Source of the DNA: Serratia marcescens | GTDB taxonomy: Bacteria > Pseudomonadota > Gammaproteobacteria > Enterobacterales > Enterobacteriaceae | DNA length: 64,000 nucleotides | Direction: 5' to 3' | Assembly: GCF_001902635.1 (NCBI RefSeq) | Contig: NZ_MJAO01000006.1 | Location: 186,001-250,000, forward strand | Position numbers and translations under genes: made by a program | Part shown: one piece after another, positions 27,100 through 35,576 of the stretch | How positions within the stretch are numbered: position 1 is the stretch's first letter | Layout: each line of letters opens with the position of its first letter | Notes under the pieces: model-generated | The model's input: the letters and a program-made list of their open reading frames with translations, nothing else | The model's database searches: none | Told to the model about the DNA's origin: nothing

Positions 27100-27286
27100 T
27101 GCGCTCGCCATGATGCCCTCAGCGTTGCACAGATGCGCGGTATCAAGCCAACCGGTTTTTGCCCGTTATCTGAATACCAGCGTGTCGGCCGTACAGAAAT
27201 GGGAAACGGAGGTGAAGCGGCTGGGCGGCGTGTCGCTCAAACGGCTTTCAATCGTACGCAAACACGGGCTTCAGGTCTTGTTGTAG
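27100..27286 (+). pseudogene. Frameshifted antitoxin (HTH, NadS/HigA-like) remnant
   Basis: The 3' part encodes SQPVFARYLNTSVSAVQKWE and then LKRLSIVRKHGLQVLL, typical of the C-terminal HTH of NadS/HigA-type antitoxins. The matching N-terminal sequence (DALSVAQMRGIK) lies in a different frame, and the switch falls near 27145. No partner toxin is present. It looks like a decayed toxin-antitoxin locus. The rest of 27074-27530 has an imperfect dyad CGATA-N5-TATCG at 27365-27379 and AT-rich sequence likely holding the exbD promoter. Confidence 0.5.
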
Positions 27287-27530
27287 TGACCGTTTGAGGT
27301 GTCACTATTCTCACATTGTTCTCTCTGTTGTTGCCATGCCGATATGCCCGCCTCGCAATTATTCCGATAAAAACTATCGCTAATTAATGAGTTATATCTC
27401 TTCCCTCACCGCCAGAAATTGAAAAAATTCTCGCAAAAAATCCACACTGTGAAAATAAGATCACATAAGCGTAACAAAAGGTAAACAAAGCCCTCCTATA
27501 TTGGCTGCTTCGCTTTTGGGAGGGAGTGTC

Positions 27531-27938
27531 ATGCGTAACTGGAATGAACCGAAAAAGAACAAAGCGCACATCGAACTGATCCCGATGATCGACGTGATGA
27601 TGTTTTTGTTGGTGTTTTTCGTCTTGATCAGCCTGAACGTCATTCCGGCGCTCGGGCTGAAAACGCAGTTGCCGTCCGCCGGCAGCGCGCAGCAGCTTAA
27701 ACCGCAGAAGAAAGCGATCATCACGCTGGGGGCCGACGAACAGCTGCAACTGGATGGCCAGCCGATCGCGCTCGACGCATTGGTCAACACGCTGAAACAG
27801 CAGCAGCAGGCGAATCAGACCACCACCATCATCGTCAACAGCGACAAGGGCGTGGCGGTCGAGCGGCTGGTGGCGGTCATGGACAACCTGCGCCAGGGCG
27901 GCTTCTTCTCCGTCTCCATCGCGACACGGAAGCTGTGA
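27531..27938 (+). CDS. ExbD/TolR-family biopolymer transport protein
   Basis: An ExbD-type subunit of a proton-driven TonB complex (135 aa). Just after the N-terminus it has IELIPMIDVMMFLLVFFVLIS, with the conserved Asp in the single membrane helix (about residues 15-35), then a periplasmic domain with TIIVNSDKGVAVERLVAVMDNLRQGG. ATG 27531 follows GGGAGGGAG. It opens the operon exbD-tonB-receptor-exbB, an unusual order because exbB is normally next to exbD. Confidence 0.92.
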   Translation: MRNWNEPKKNKAHIELIPMIDVMMFLLVFFVLISLNVIPALGLKTQLPSAGSAQQLKPQKKAIITLGADEQLQLDGQPIALDALVNTLKQQQQANQTTTIIVNSDKGVAVERLVAVMDNLRQGGFFSVSIATRKL

Positions 27939-27939
27939 C

Positions 27940-28686
27940 ATGTATCTGCTCTATCGCTCACGTCATCTTTTCAGCTGGTTGCCGGCGCTGATTGTCGCCG
28001 GTTGCCTGCTGTTCGCCAGCCAGCAGGCGGCGCTGAAGATCCAGCCGCGCTACGACGAAACCGCCATCGAACTGGCGCTGGTGGAGCCTGAGCCGGCGCC
28101 CGAACCTCAACCGGAAACGCCGCCGGAGCCGCAGCCAGAACCGCCGCCGCCCGAACCGGAACCGATTCCCGAACCGGTCGTGCCGGCGCCGGAACCGATC
28201 GTTGAAGCCAAGCCGGTACCGAAACCGCAGCCGAAGCCCAAGCCTAAACCGGTGAAAGAGAAAGCCAAACCGGTGGAAGCGCTTAAACCGACGCCGGCGC
28301 CCGCCGCGCCGCGCACGCTGGTCAGTAAACCGGCGGCGCAACCCGCACCGGCCACCCCCGCCGCGCCGAAGGTGAACGCGCAGGCGATTGAAAACGGCTA
28401 TCTGCTGGCCTTGCGCCGCGAGCTGGAACAGCGCAAGCGCTACCCGAGCGGGCGTCAGGCTTCGCTCGAACGCCCGCAGGGCAACGTGGAGGTGTGGCTG
28501 GAGGTCGATCGCAGCGGCCGGGTGCTCTCTTCCGGCATTGCCAACAAAGCCGCCAGCATGCTGCTGAACCGCGCGGCGATGAGCAGCCTGCAAAGCATCA
28601 GTACCGTGAAGCCGTTCCCGAGCGAGGCGTTCGCCGGGCAAACAACCAAAAGATTTACCGCAACGTTCAATTATCAGGCGCCTTAG
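27940..28686 (+). CDS. TonB-family energy transducer
   Basis: A 248-residue TonB homologue: an N-terminal membrane anchor (WLPALIVAGCLLFASQ, about residues 10-26), a long Pro/Glu then Pro/Lys-rich periplasmic spacer (residues 45-140), and a C-terminal receptor-contacting domain (GNVEVWLEVDRSGRVLSSGI to the end). It starts one base after exbD stops. It probably serves the receptor encoded next and not all receptors of the cell, by linkage. Confidence 0.92.
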   Translation: MYLLYRSRHLFSWLPALIVAGCLLFASQQAALKIQPRYDETAIELALVEPEPAPEPQPETPPEPQPEPPPPEPEPIPEPVVPAPEPIVEAKPVPKPQPKPKPKPVKEKAKPVEALKPTPAPAAPRTLVSKPAAQPAPATPAAPKVNAQAIENGYLLALRRELEQRKRYPSGRQASLERPQGNVEVWLEVDRSGRVLSSGIANKAASMLLNRAAMSSLQSISTVKPFPSEAFAGQTTKRFTATFNYQAP

Positions 28687-28725
28687 CGCAAGGGTTAATC
28701 GTTTGATTTTTATGGGATGGAAACA

Positions 28726-30969
28726 ATGAAATCGTTCAATCGTTCTGGGATCTATCTGGCGGTGATGTCGGCGATGCTGCCGGGCGCCGTATTGGCGGCC
28801 GACGCTACCGATGTCGGCACCATCAGCGTCAAGGGGCAGTCGCTCGGCGGCGGTATGATGGTGCAGGACGACAGCGCCAAGGCGCGATCTACCGTCACCA
28901 AAGAAGCGATGGATAAAATGCCGGCGGCAGCCAACGCCATCGACAAACTGAAATTTACGCCGGGCCTGAACGTCAACAGCAACGACGCCAGCGGCCTGAG
29001 CGGCGTGGATTACACCATGCGCGGCATGAACTCGGATCAGATCGGTTTGTCGATGGACGGCATTCCGATCAACGATTCCGGCAACTACGCGGTGTACCCG
29101 AACCTGCTGGGTGATGCGGAAAACCTGCAGGAGGTGTTTGTCACCCAGGGTTCTTCCGAAGCGGACGGCCCGCACATCGGCTCCAGCGGCGGCAACATCG
29201 GCCTGGTGACGCGCCGCCCGGCGAAAGATTTCGGCGGCTTCCTCAAGCAAACGCTGGGCAGCAACAACCTGAGCAAAACCTTCGCCCGCCTCGAGACCGG
29301 CGAGTACAACGGCTTCAGCAACTGGCTCTCTTATTCGCACACCGAAGCGAAAAAGTGGCGCGGCGAGGGGCGCCTGTACTCCGACAAGTTCGAGATGAAC
29401 TCGCTGTATGAAGACGGCAACGGCAACAGCAGCAATCTGGTGATGAAGTACAACCGCCAGAACAACACCAACTACAACACCCTGAGCAAGGCGCAGTTCC
29501 AAAACGACGGCCGCAACACCGACTACGCCACCACGCCGGAGTACAACAACAAAGGGCAGTTGAACAAGTACTACAAGATCGAGCGCAACCCGTTCGAGAA
29601 CTTCACGCTGTCGTTTACCCAGAAACTGCAACTGCGCGACAACCTGTCGCTGACCCTGCAGCCTTATTATTACTGGGGCAACGGCGGCAGCTTCAACGGC
29701 CAAACGGCCTCAGTGCTGTCCAGCACTTCCAGCAAGGCCGGGCAGTACGATCTCAGCAATCTGCAGTCCAACACCTATTACCGCCCGTCCTGGACCCAGA
29801 CCTGGCGGCCGGGCATCACCACCAAGCTGAAGTGGGACATCAACGATCAGCACAGCCTGGATATCGGCTACTGGTATGAGCGCGCGCGTCAGCTGCAGAC
29901 CCAGCCCTTCATCAGCATCAAGGGCGACGGCAACCCGTCGCAGATTTGGGGGCAGCCGGGTGGTTCCGATCAGGTTAAGGACGCCAACGGCAACACCGTG
30001 CAGGGGCGTAACCAGTACACCGTCACCCCGGCGCAGAAGGTGTGGCTGCAGGACACCTGGTTAGCCACGCCGGACTGGACCTTCGTCGGCGGCCTGGCCT
30101 ATCAGTACGTGGAGCGTAAAGGGGACAACCGCGGCAGCCTGTACAACGTGCCGGAGAAGCGCCACGCCACCTATCATGAATTCCTGCCGAGCTTCAGCGC
30201 CAGCTACAAGGTGAACCAGGAAAACCAGGTGTTCTACAACCTGACGCGCAACATGCGCACGCCGCCGAACTACGTGCTGTACAACGTCGGCGACTCGATC
30301 AGCACCAAGCCGGAACTGAGCTGGAACCACGAGCTGGGCTGGCGTTTCCAACAGGAAGACATGTTGCTGAGCGCCACGCTGTTCTACATGCGTTACAGCG
30401 ATCGTCAAATCTCCACCACCAACGCGGCCGGCGACTACGAAATGATGAACATCGGCAACGTGGAAAACAAAGGGTTGGAGCTGGAGTGGAGTGGCCAGTT
30501 GCCGCATAACTTCAACTACTACACCTCTTATACCTACACCGAGTCGAAGCAGAAGAGCGACATCGTCAGCAACGGCGGGCAGCCGCTGCCGACCTCCGGC
30601 AAAGAGGTGCCGAACGTGCCGAAAAACCTGCTGAACATGACGTTGGGGTATGACGACGGGCTGTATTACGGCAGCGTCAGCGGCAAATACGTCAGTGCGT
30701 TTTACGGCGATCTGACCAACGACGAGAAGATCGGTGGCCGCACGGTGTTCGATCTGGCGGCGGGGGTGCATCTGCCGGTGGACAAGAAAATTGTCAAGAG
30801 CGCCGCGCTGCGCTTTGGCATCAGCAACCTGTTTGACAAGGAATACCTGACCTCGGTGCGCACCACCACCTTCAACGCGGTGCCTTACGGCGGCGTGAAG
30901 GCCAGCACGCCGTATTACAACGTCGGCGAAGAACGCACCTTCAGCGTCTCGCTGGAAGCCACCTTTTAA
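28726..30969 (+). CDS. TonB-dependent outer-membrane receptor
   Basis: A 747-residue outer-membrane transporter. The signal peptide ends near PGAVLAADA. A TonB-box-like GTISVKGQS follows, then a plug domain (TPGLNVNSNDASG to GGNIGLVTRRPA, about residues 55-165), and a 22-strand-type barrel ending in SVSLEATF with terminal Phe. ATG 28726 is chosen behind GGATGG. Overall style recalls FecA-like siderophore receptors (YPNLLGDAENLQEVFVTQG), but no biosynthesis gene or Fur-like box is near, so the ligand is unknown. It lies inside a dedicated TonB/ExbBD operon. Confidence 0.92.
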   Translation: MKSFNRSGIYLAVMSAMLPGAVLAADATDVGTISVKGQSLGGGMMVQDDSAKARSTVTKEAMDKMPAAANAIDKLKFTPGLNVNSNDASGLSGVDYTMRGMNSDQIGLSMDGIPINDSGNYAVYPNLLGDAENLQEVFVTQGSSEADGPHIGSSGGNIGLVTRRPAKDFGGFLKQTLGSNNLSKTFARLETGEYNGFSNWLSYSHTEAKKWRGEGRLYSDKFEMNSLYEDGNGNSSNLVMKYNRQNNTNYNTLSKAQFQNDGRNTDYATTPEYNNKGQLNKYYKIERNPFENFTLSFTQKLQLRDNLSLTLQPYYYWGNGGSFNGQTASVLSSTSSKAGQYDLSNLQSNTYYRPSWTQTWRPGITTKLKWDINDQHSLDIGYWYERARQLQTQPFISIKGDGNPSQIWGQPGGSDQVKDANGNTVQGRNQYTVTPAQKVWLQDTWLATPDWTFVGGLAYQYVERKGDNRGSLYNVPEKRHATYHEFLPSFSASYKVNQENQVFYNLTRNMRTPPNYVLYNVGDSISTKPELSWNHELGWRFQQEDMLLSATLFYMRYSDRQISTTNAAGDYEMMNIGNVENKGLELEWSGQLPHNFNYYTSYTYTESKQKSDIVSNGGQPLPTSGKEVPNVPKNLLNMTLGYDDGLYYGSVSGKYVSAFYGDLTNDEKIGGRTVFDLAAGVHLPVDKKIVKSAALRFGISNLFDKEYLTSVRTTTFNAVPYGGVKASTPYYNVGEERTFSVSLEATF

Positions 30970-30976
30970 CTGAATA

Positions 30977-31001
30977 CCCCGCCGCCTGTCGGGCGGCGGG
31001 G
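30977..31001 (+). other. Intercistronic GC hairpin between receptor gene and exbB
   Basis: A 10-bp perfect stem (30977-30986 with 30992-31001) over a 5-base loop lies between the receptor and exbB genes, without a U-tract. It is more likely an mRNA-stability or partial-attenuation element than a full terminator. Confidence 0.5.
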
Positions 31002-31015
31002 AAGAGGAACCCTGT

Positions 31016-31666
31016 ATGGACGCCAATCTGTTGCACGACATTATTTTCTACGTGATGTACGCCGCGCTGGCGATCGCGCTGGTGATCATCATTGAACGCA
31101 CGCTGTACTTCGCCTATACCCAGCGCCAGGCGCGCCGGCTGGAGCAGGCGCTGACGCCGGACGTGCGCCGCGCCGCCGATCTGCCGGACGAGTTGACCCA
31201 ACGCAATAGCCTGCCGATGGCGGTGATCGCGCCGGTATTGGCGCAGAAACACCGCGCCGGCGATCGCGAGGCGATCGGCGATCTGATCGACGCCCAGTAC
31301 CTGCTGAGCAAGCCGCCGATGGCGCGCGGCCTGTGGCTGCTGGAAACCGTGGTCACCGCCGCGCCGTTGCTGGGGCTGCTGGGCACGGTGATGGGGATCA
31401 TCGAAACCTTCAAGGCGCTGGCCGCCTCGGGGGTGTCCGAGCCGAGCCTGGTGTCGGCCGGGATGGGCACCGCGCTGTACGCCACCGGCCTGGGCATCGC
31501 CATCGCGCTGCTGTGCCTGGTGGCCAACAACTTCCTGCAGAGCCGCATGGAGCGCATCAACGAGCTGCTGAAGGTACTGCTGATCCGTGCCGGCCAACCG
31601 ACCAGCCGCCCGGAGAGCGGCAGCGGCGAACAATGGGTTGACAGCGGAGCGCCGCGCTATGCCTAA
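31016..31666 (+). CDS. ExbB/TolQ/MotA-family proton channel protein
   Basis: A 216-residue inner-membrane protein with three hydrophobic segments: residues 10-25 (IIFYVMYAALAIALVIII), about 105-130 (LLETVVTAAPLLGLLGTVMGIIETF, the family signature), and about 145-170 (GMGTALYATGLGIAIALLCLVANN). It forms the channel with the ExbD-like protein encoded 3 kb upstream. It ends inside the start of the phospholipase-D-like gene (ATG overlapping the last codons), so the two are translationally coupled. Confidence 0.93.
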   Translation: MDANLLHDIIFYVMYAALAIALVIIIERTLYFAYTQRQARRLEQALTPDVRRAADLPDELTQRNSLPMAVIAPVLAQKHRAGDREAIGDLIDAQYLLSKPPMARGLWLLETVVTAAPLLGLLGTVMGIIETFKALAASGVSEPSLVSAGMGTALYATGLGIAIALLCLVANNFLQSRMERINELLKVLLIRAGQPTSRPESGSGEQWVDSGAPRYA

Positions 31667-32909
31667 TGGCCATCCAGTACGGCGGCCACTTGGCCGCCTT
31701 TATACGGCATTGTGGGGCGGCTGTTTGTTGATGTTGAGCCAGAGCGCTGCGGCGCGTTTTGCTATTCCCGGCTATGAGTTGGTGTACACCGCACCGGTGG
31801 AAACCGCATTGCAGGCCGACGACCTGCGCAACACCGCAGAGGTGTGGCGCGAGATGTTCGACGCGGCGAAAACCCGCATCGATCTGGGGCAGTTCTACGT
31901 GGCGAATCAGGACGGTTCGCTGCTGGACGGCGTGCTGCAGCACCTGAAGGCGGCCGGCGAACGCGGGGTGAAAATCCGCTTTTTGGTGGAAGATAAGGGC
32001 ATTCGCATTTCTACCGCCGAGACGCTGGAACAGCTGAAGGCGATCCCCAATCTGGAGCTGCGCATCATTCCTTACCAGAAGCTGAGCGGCGGCATCCTGC
32101 ACGCCAAGTATCTGCTGGTGGACGGCGCACAGGCGTTTGTCGGCAGCCAGAACTTCGACTGGCGCGCGCTGGAGCACATTCACGAAACCGGGCTGCGCAT
32201 CAGCGACGCCAAGGTGGTGGGGCAGATCCAGGCGATCTTCGAGCAGGACTGGCAGGCGCAGGCGCTGCTGGCGCAGGGTAAGCCGGTGCCGCCGTTGCCC
32301 GATTCGCCGCCGACGCTATCGCCGCAGGGCAACTATCTGGTCGCCAGTCCGCGCGCCTACAACCCGGCGGGGGTGATTGACTCGCAGGCTGAGCTGCCGC
32401 GCCTGCTGGCCGACGCCAAACGGCAGGTGCGGGTGCAGGTGATGGATTATGCGCCGCTGTCGTTCGGCCCGGAGCGCAGTCGCCCCTTCTATGCGGTGAT
32501 CGACAACGCGCTGCGCAGCGCGGCGGCGCGCGGGGTGCAGATCGAACTGATGGTGGCCAACTGGAACACCAAGAAGCCGGATATCGCCTGGCTGAAGAGC
32601 CTGGCGCTGGTGCCGAATGTGCAAATCAAAGTGGTGACCATACCACCGGCCAGCAGCGGCTTCATTCCGTTTGCCCGGGTGATCCACAGCAAGCTGATGA
32701 CCATCGACGATGAGATTGCCTGGGTGGGCACCAGCAACTGGACCGGCGGCTATCTGGACAATTCGCGCAATCTGGAGCTGGTGATGCACAGTGCGGCGAT
32801 GAGCGGGCGGTTGGACAAGCTGTACCAACAGCTGTGGAACAGCGTCTACGCCGAACCGTTGCGGCTGGATTACGACTATCCGCCACCCAAGCCGGGCGGC
32901 GAATCCTGA
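31659..32909 (+). CDS. Exported phospholipase-D-like (HKD) protein
   Basis: A 416-residue member of the phospholipase D superfamily. An N-terminal signal sequence (LYTALWGGCLLMLSQSAAA) suggests export to the periplasm. Both catalytic motifs are intact: HAKYLLVDG followed by VGSQN near residue 148, and HSKLMTIDD followed by VGTSNW near residue 342. The pair defines a phosphodiesterase or transphosphatidylase. The start overlaps the end of exbB, so it belongs to the TonB operon. Possible roles are processing an imported phosphodiester or remodelling lipid; neither is shown. Confidence 0.87.
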   Translation: MPNGHPVRRPLGRLYTALWGGCLLMLSQSAAARFAIPGYELVYTAPVETALQADDLRNTAEVWREMFDAAKTRIDLGQFYVANQDGSLLDGVLQHLKAAGERGVKIRFLVEDKGIRISTAETLEQLKAIPNLELRIIPYQKLSGGILHAKYLLVDGAQAFVGSQNFDWRALEHIHETGLRISDAKVVGQIQAIFEQDWQAQALLAQGKPVPPLPDSPPTLSPQGNYLVASPRAYNPAGVIDSQAELPRLLADAKRQVRVQVMDYAPLSFGPERSRPFYAVIDNALRSAAARGVQIELMVANWNTKKPDIAWLKSLALVPNVQIKVVTIPPASSGFIPFARVIHSKLMTIDDEIAWVGTSNWTGGYLDNSRNLELVMHSAAMSGRLDKLYQQLWNSVYAEPLRLDYDYPPPKPGGES

Positions 32910-32913
32910 TAAG

Positions 32914-32946
32914 CAGGGCGCGGCTCACCCCCGCGCCCTGTTTTTT
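32914..32946. terminator. Bidirectional terminator
   Basis: CAGGGCGCGG (32914-32923) pairs perfectly with CCGCGCCCTG (32931-32940), followed by six T on the plus strand. It ends the TonB/PLD operon. The T run touches the stop codon of the convergent peptidase gene. Confidence 0.9.
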
Positions 32947-34054
32947 ACCGCCGCCAGCCGGCTTTCTCCAGCGCCGTCACCAGCTGTTCGGCGCTCAACC
33001 CTTCCGCCCGATGGCCGTTGCCGCTGACGGTATTGGCCGCCAGCAGCGCATTGACGATCGCTTCCTCCACCGCTTCCGCCGCCGCGGCGAACAGCGCTGA
33101 AATATAATCGTTGTTCACCATGCGCAGCGGCGTAGTGAAAGCGCCTTTATTGGCGTAGTCGGCGGGTGGCAGGCCGTCGTTGCCGGTAGCGAAGGCGATG
33201 AAAATGTCGCCGCTCGAGTCCTCGGTGCCGCCGCCGGTGCGGGCGATGCCGATGCTGGCGCGCTGCGCCAGCCGCGCACACTGGTGCGGCAGCAGCGGCG
33301 CATCGGTCGCCAGTGCCACCACGATGGAGCCCATGCCGGGGTGCGGCAGCTGCGGCGTGAACGGCGAGGGGAGATGCCCCAAATACCGGCCTACCGGGTA
33401 ACCGCCTACCAGCAGCGACTCGCGCTTGCCGTGGTTGGCCTGCACGATGGCGCCCACCGTCCAGCCGCCCTGATCGGCGGGCAAGCGGCGCGATGCGGTG
33501 CCGCTGCCGCCTTTGAATTCATGGCAGATCATGCCGCTGCCGCCGCCGACCGCGCCTTCCTGCGGCAAGCCGCCCCGGGCTGCCTGCTGCGCCTGGCGCA
33601 CGTGCTCGGCCTTGACGTGGAAGCCGTTGATGTCGTTGAGCAGGCCGTCGAAGGTTTCCATCACCACCGGCATATTCCAATACACCGCGTTGTCGCCCGC
33701 GGGCAGCGTTTCACGCTCCAGCGCGATCAGCGCATCGCGCACCACGCCCACGCTGTGGGTGTTGGTGAAGGCGATCGGGCTGGTCAGCAGGCCTGCTTCG
33801 CGCACCCATTCCAGGCCGGTGGCGTCGCCGTTGCCGTTCAGTACGTGCACGCCGGCGAAGCAAGGCGCGTGGCGGGCGGAGCCGGGGCGCGGTTCAATTA
33901 CCGTCACGCCGGTGTGCACGCTGCGCCCGTCCGCCAAATCGGCATGAATGCTGGCATGGCCGACGCGCACGCCGGGCACGTCGGTGATGGCGTTCAGCGG
34001 GCCGGGCGTGCCCTGTCCGATGATAATGCCCAGATCCTGAGCGCGCTGCGTCAT
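32945..34054 (-). CDS. P1/S58 family peptidase (DmpA/BapA-type beta-aminopeptidase)
   Basis: An Ntn-type aminopeptidase of 369 residues. Enzymes of this family (DmpA, BapA) self-cleave before a Ser and release D-amino acids or N-terminal beta-amino acids such as beta-alanine. Seen here: ITDVPGVRVGH near the N-terminus, CHEFKGGSGTASR with the predicted cleavage Gly-Ser near residue 183, and GGGTEDSSGDIFIAFATGN. ATG 34054 follows AAGGAG. It shares an operon with a permease, a semialdehyde dehydrogenase and an omega-amino acid transaminase, which favours beta-peptides as substrate. No signal peptide is seen. Confidence 0.88.
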   Translation of the reverse strand: MTQRAQDLGIIIGQGTPGPLNAITDVPGVRVGHASIHADLADGRSVHTGVTVIEPRPGSARHAPCFAGVHVLNGNGDATGLEWVREAGLLTSPIAFTNTHSVGVVRDALIALERETLPAGDNAVYWNMPVVMETFDGLLNDINGFHVKAEHVRQAQQAARGGLPQEGAVGGGSGMICHEFKGGSGTASRRLPADQGGWTVGAIVQANHGKRESLLVGGYPVGRYLGHLPSPFTPQLPHPGMGSIVVALATDAPLLPHQCARLAQRASIGIARTGGGTEDSSGDIFIAFATGNDGLPPADYANKGAFTTPLRMVNNDYISALFAAAAEAVEEAIVNALLAANTVSGNGHRAEGLSAEQLVTALEKAGWRR

Positions 34055-34056
34055 GG

Positions 34057-35433
34057 TTATTCTCCTTCTATTGAGGGGGCGGCGAGGGGCGCCGTCTGGC
34101 GGCCGCGCAGGTGGTTCAGCGCCAGCCCGAAGCCGATGATGCCGGCAATGATAATAAAGTCTTTCAGGCTGCTGGCGATCAAAATCGTCCACAGCACATA
34201 CAGGCAGCACAGCAGTGCCATCACCACTGGCAGCGGCCACAGCGGCATCAGGTATGGGTGATGGAAGTGGCGGCGACGGCGGCTGATCAGCGCTGCCACC
34301 GCCATGATGATGTACACCAGCAGCAGCAGGATCACGGTGAACGAGGTCAGCGATTCGAGATCGGAGCAAAACGCCAACAGCGCCGACGGCACGCCGAACA
34401 GCAGGGTGGCGATCCAGGGGGTGCCGAAGCGCGGGTGGATGATTTTCAGCGCCCGGTTGAACGCCGGCAGCCAGAAACCGTCGCGCCCGCTGGCGAACAT
34501 CATGCGGCTGAACTGCGCCACGATGGCGATGATGGCGTTGAACACCGACAGATAAATCGCGCCGCTCACCACCCGTGCCAGCGTCGGGCCGCCGAGCTGG
34601 GTGACCACATAGCCGACCGGGTCGGCCTGTTTGGCCATCTCCGTCAGCGACGGCGAGCCGATCAACAGGGCGGTGAACGGCACCAGTTCCACCAGCACCA
34701 CGATGACCAGCGTCAGTATGATCGCCAGCGCCATCGGCTTACCTTGTTCGCGCATGTCTTCCGCCATGTACACCGCCGCGCCGTAACCGTTGTAGGAGAA
34801 CAGCGCGACCCCGACCATGGCGACGATCAGGGGCAGCGACACCGGCGCCAGGCTGCCTTGCGCGTCCAGCATCACCGGCGCGGTGAGGATCGCCGTGCTC
34901 TGGTGCGGATGGCTGAAACCGAGCCAGGCGATCAGCGCCAGCACCGCCACTTCCACCACCAGGAAGGCGCCGGTCAGCAGGGCGTTAGCCTTGATGTTGA
35001 AAATGGCGCAGGCACCGCCGATCAGGACGGTGATCATACCGGCGGTCGAGGCGTCGAACCGGGTGCCCAGCGCGGTGTTCAGGTAGGGCACCGCGCCGGT
35101 GGCCAGCACCGCCGGCACGAACAGCGCGGCGCTGAGGATAAACAGATAGGTCTGCAACCCGCACAGGGTGCCGAACAGGCGCTTGATTATGCTGTATTCG
35201 CCGCCGGCGCTGGGGTGTGCAGCGCCGAGTTCGGCATAGCACAGCGCGATGGTAGCGGCGACGCAGGCGGCGATCAGAAACGACAGAAAGGCGCCGCTGC
35301 CGGCGCTGGCAATCGCCAGCGGGGCGATGACGAAGATCGAGCTGGCCGGCGTCACGCCGGACGCGGTGATCATCACCACGTCGAGGACGCTGAGGTTGCC
35401 TTTGAAGGTGTGTTCAGGGGCGGACTCTTTCAT
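34057..35433 (-). CDS. APC-family amino acid/peptide permease
   Basis: A 458-residue inner-membrane carrier with about 12 hydrophobic segments. The APC opening LSVLDVVMITASGVTPASSIFVIAPLAIA and AELGAAHPSAGGEYSII match the family. It lies two bases before the beta-aminopeptidase gene and after the dehydrogenase gene on the same strand. Import of beta-alanine, a related omega-amino acid or a small beta-peptide is inferred. The 143-base gap to the dehydrogenase gene (35434-35576) could hold an internal promoter. Confidence 0.88.
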   Translation of the reverse strand: MKESAPEHTFKGNLSVLDVVMITASGVTPASSIFVIAPLAIASAGSGAFLSFLIAACVAATIALCYAELGAAHPSAGGEYSIIKRLFGTLCGLQTYLFILSAALFVPAVLATGAVPYLNTALGTRFDASTAGMITVLIGGACAIFNIKANALLTGAFLVVEVAVLALIAWLGFSHPHQSTAILTAPVMLDAQGSLAPVSLPLIVAMVGVALFSYNGYGAAVYMAEDMREQGKPMALAIILTLVIVVLVELVPFTALLIGSPSLTEMAKQADPVGYVVTQLGGPTLARVVSGAIYLSVFNAIIAIVAQFSRMMFASGRDGFWLPAFNRALKIIHPRFGTPWIATLLFGVPSALLAFCSDLESLTSFTVILLLLVYIIMAVAALISRRRRHFHHPYLMPLWPLPVVMALLCCLYVLWTILIASSLKDFIIIAGIIGFGLALNHLRGRQTAPLAAPSIEGE

Positions 35434-35576
35434 GGGGAACTACTCCATTAACGCTTGGGTGAATTGTTGTTGCCGCCAGGAGGGCGACTCTGTTGTCCTG
35501 CGTAAAGATGAAATGGAGCGCGCGGAAACGCCGGGGAAGCGAACTTCCCCGGAAAGGACTTTTCGTTATGCTGGGA

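Noticed and set aside
27448-27468. TGTGA-N8-TCACA-like sequence upstream of the exbD gene, considered as a CRP site.
   Set aside because: The half-sites are separated by 8 bases, not 6, so it does not fit the CRP spacing.
27958-29703. A 581-codon minus-strand open frame over tonB and the receptor gene.
   Set aside because: Antisense of Pro-rich TonB sequence; no ribosome-binding site or family signature.
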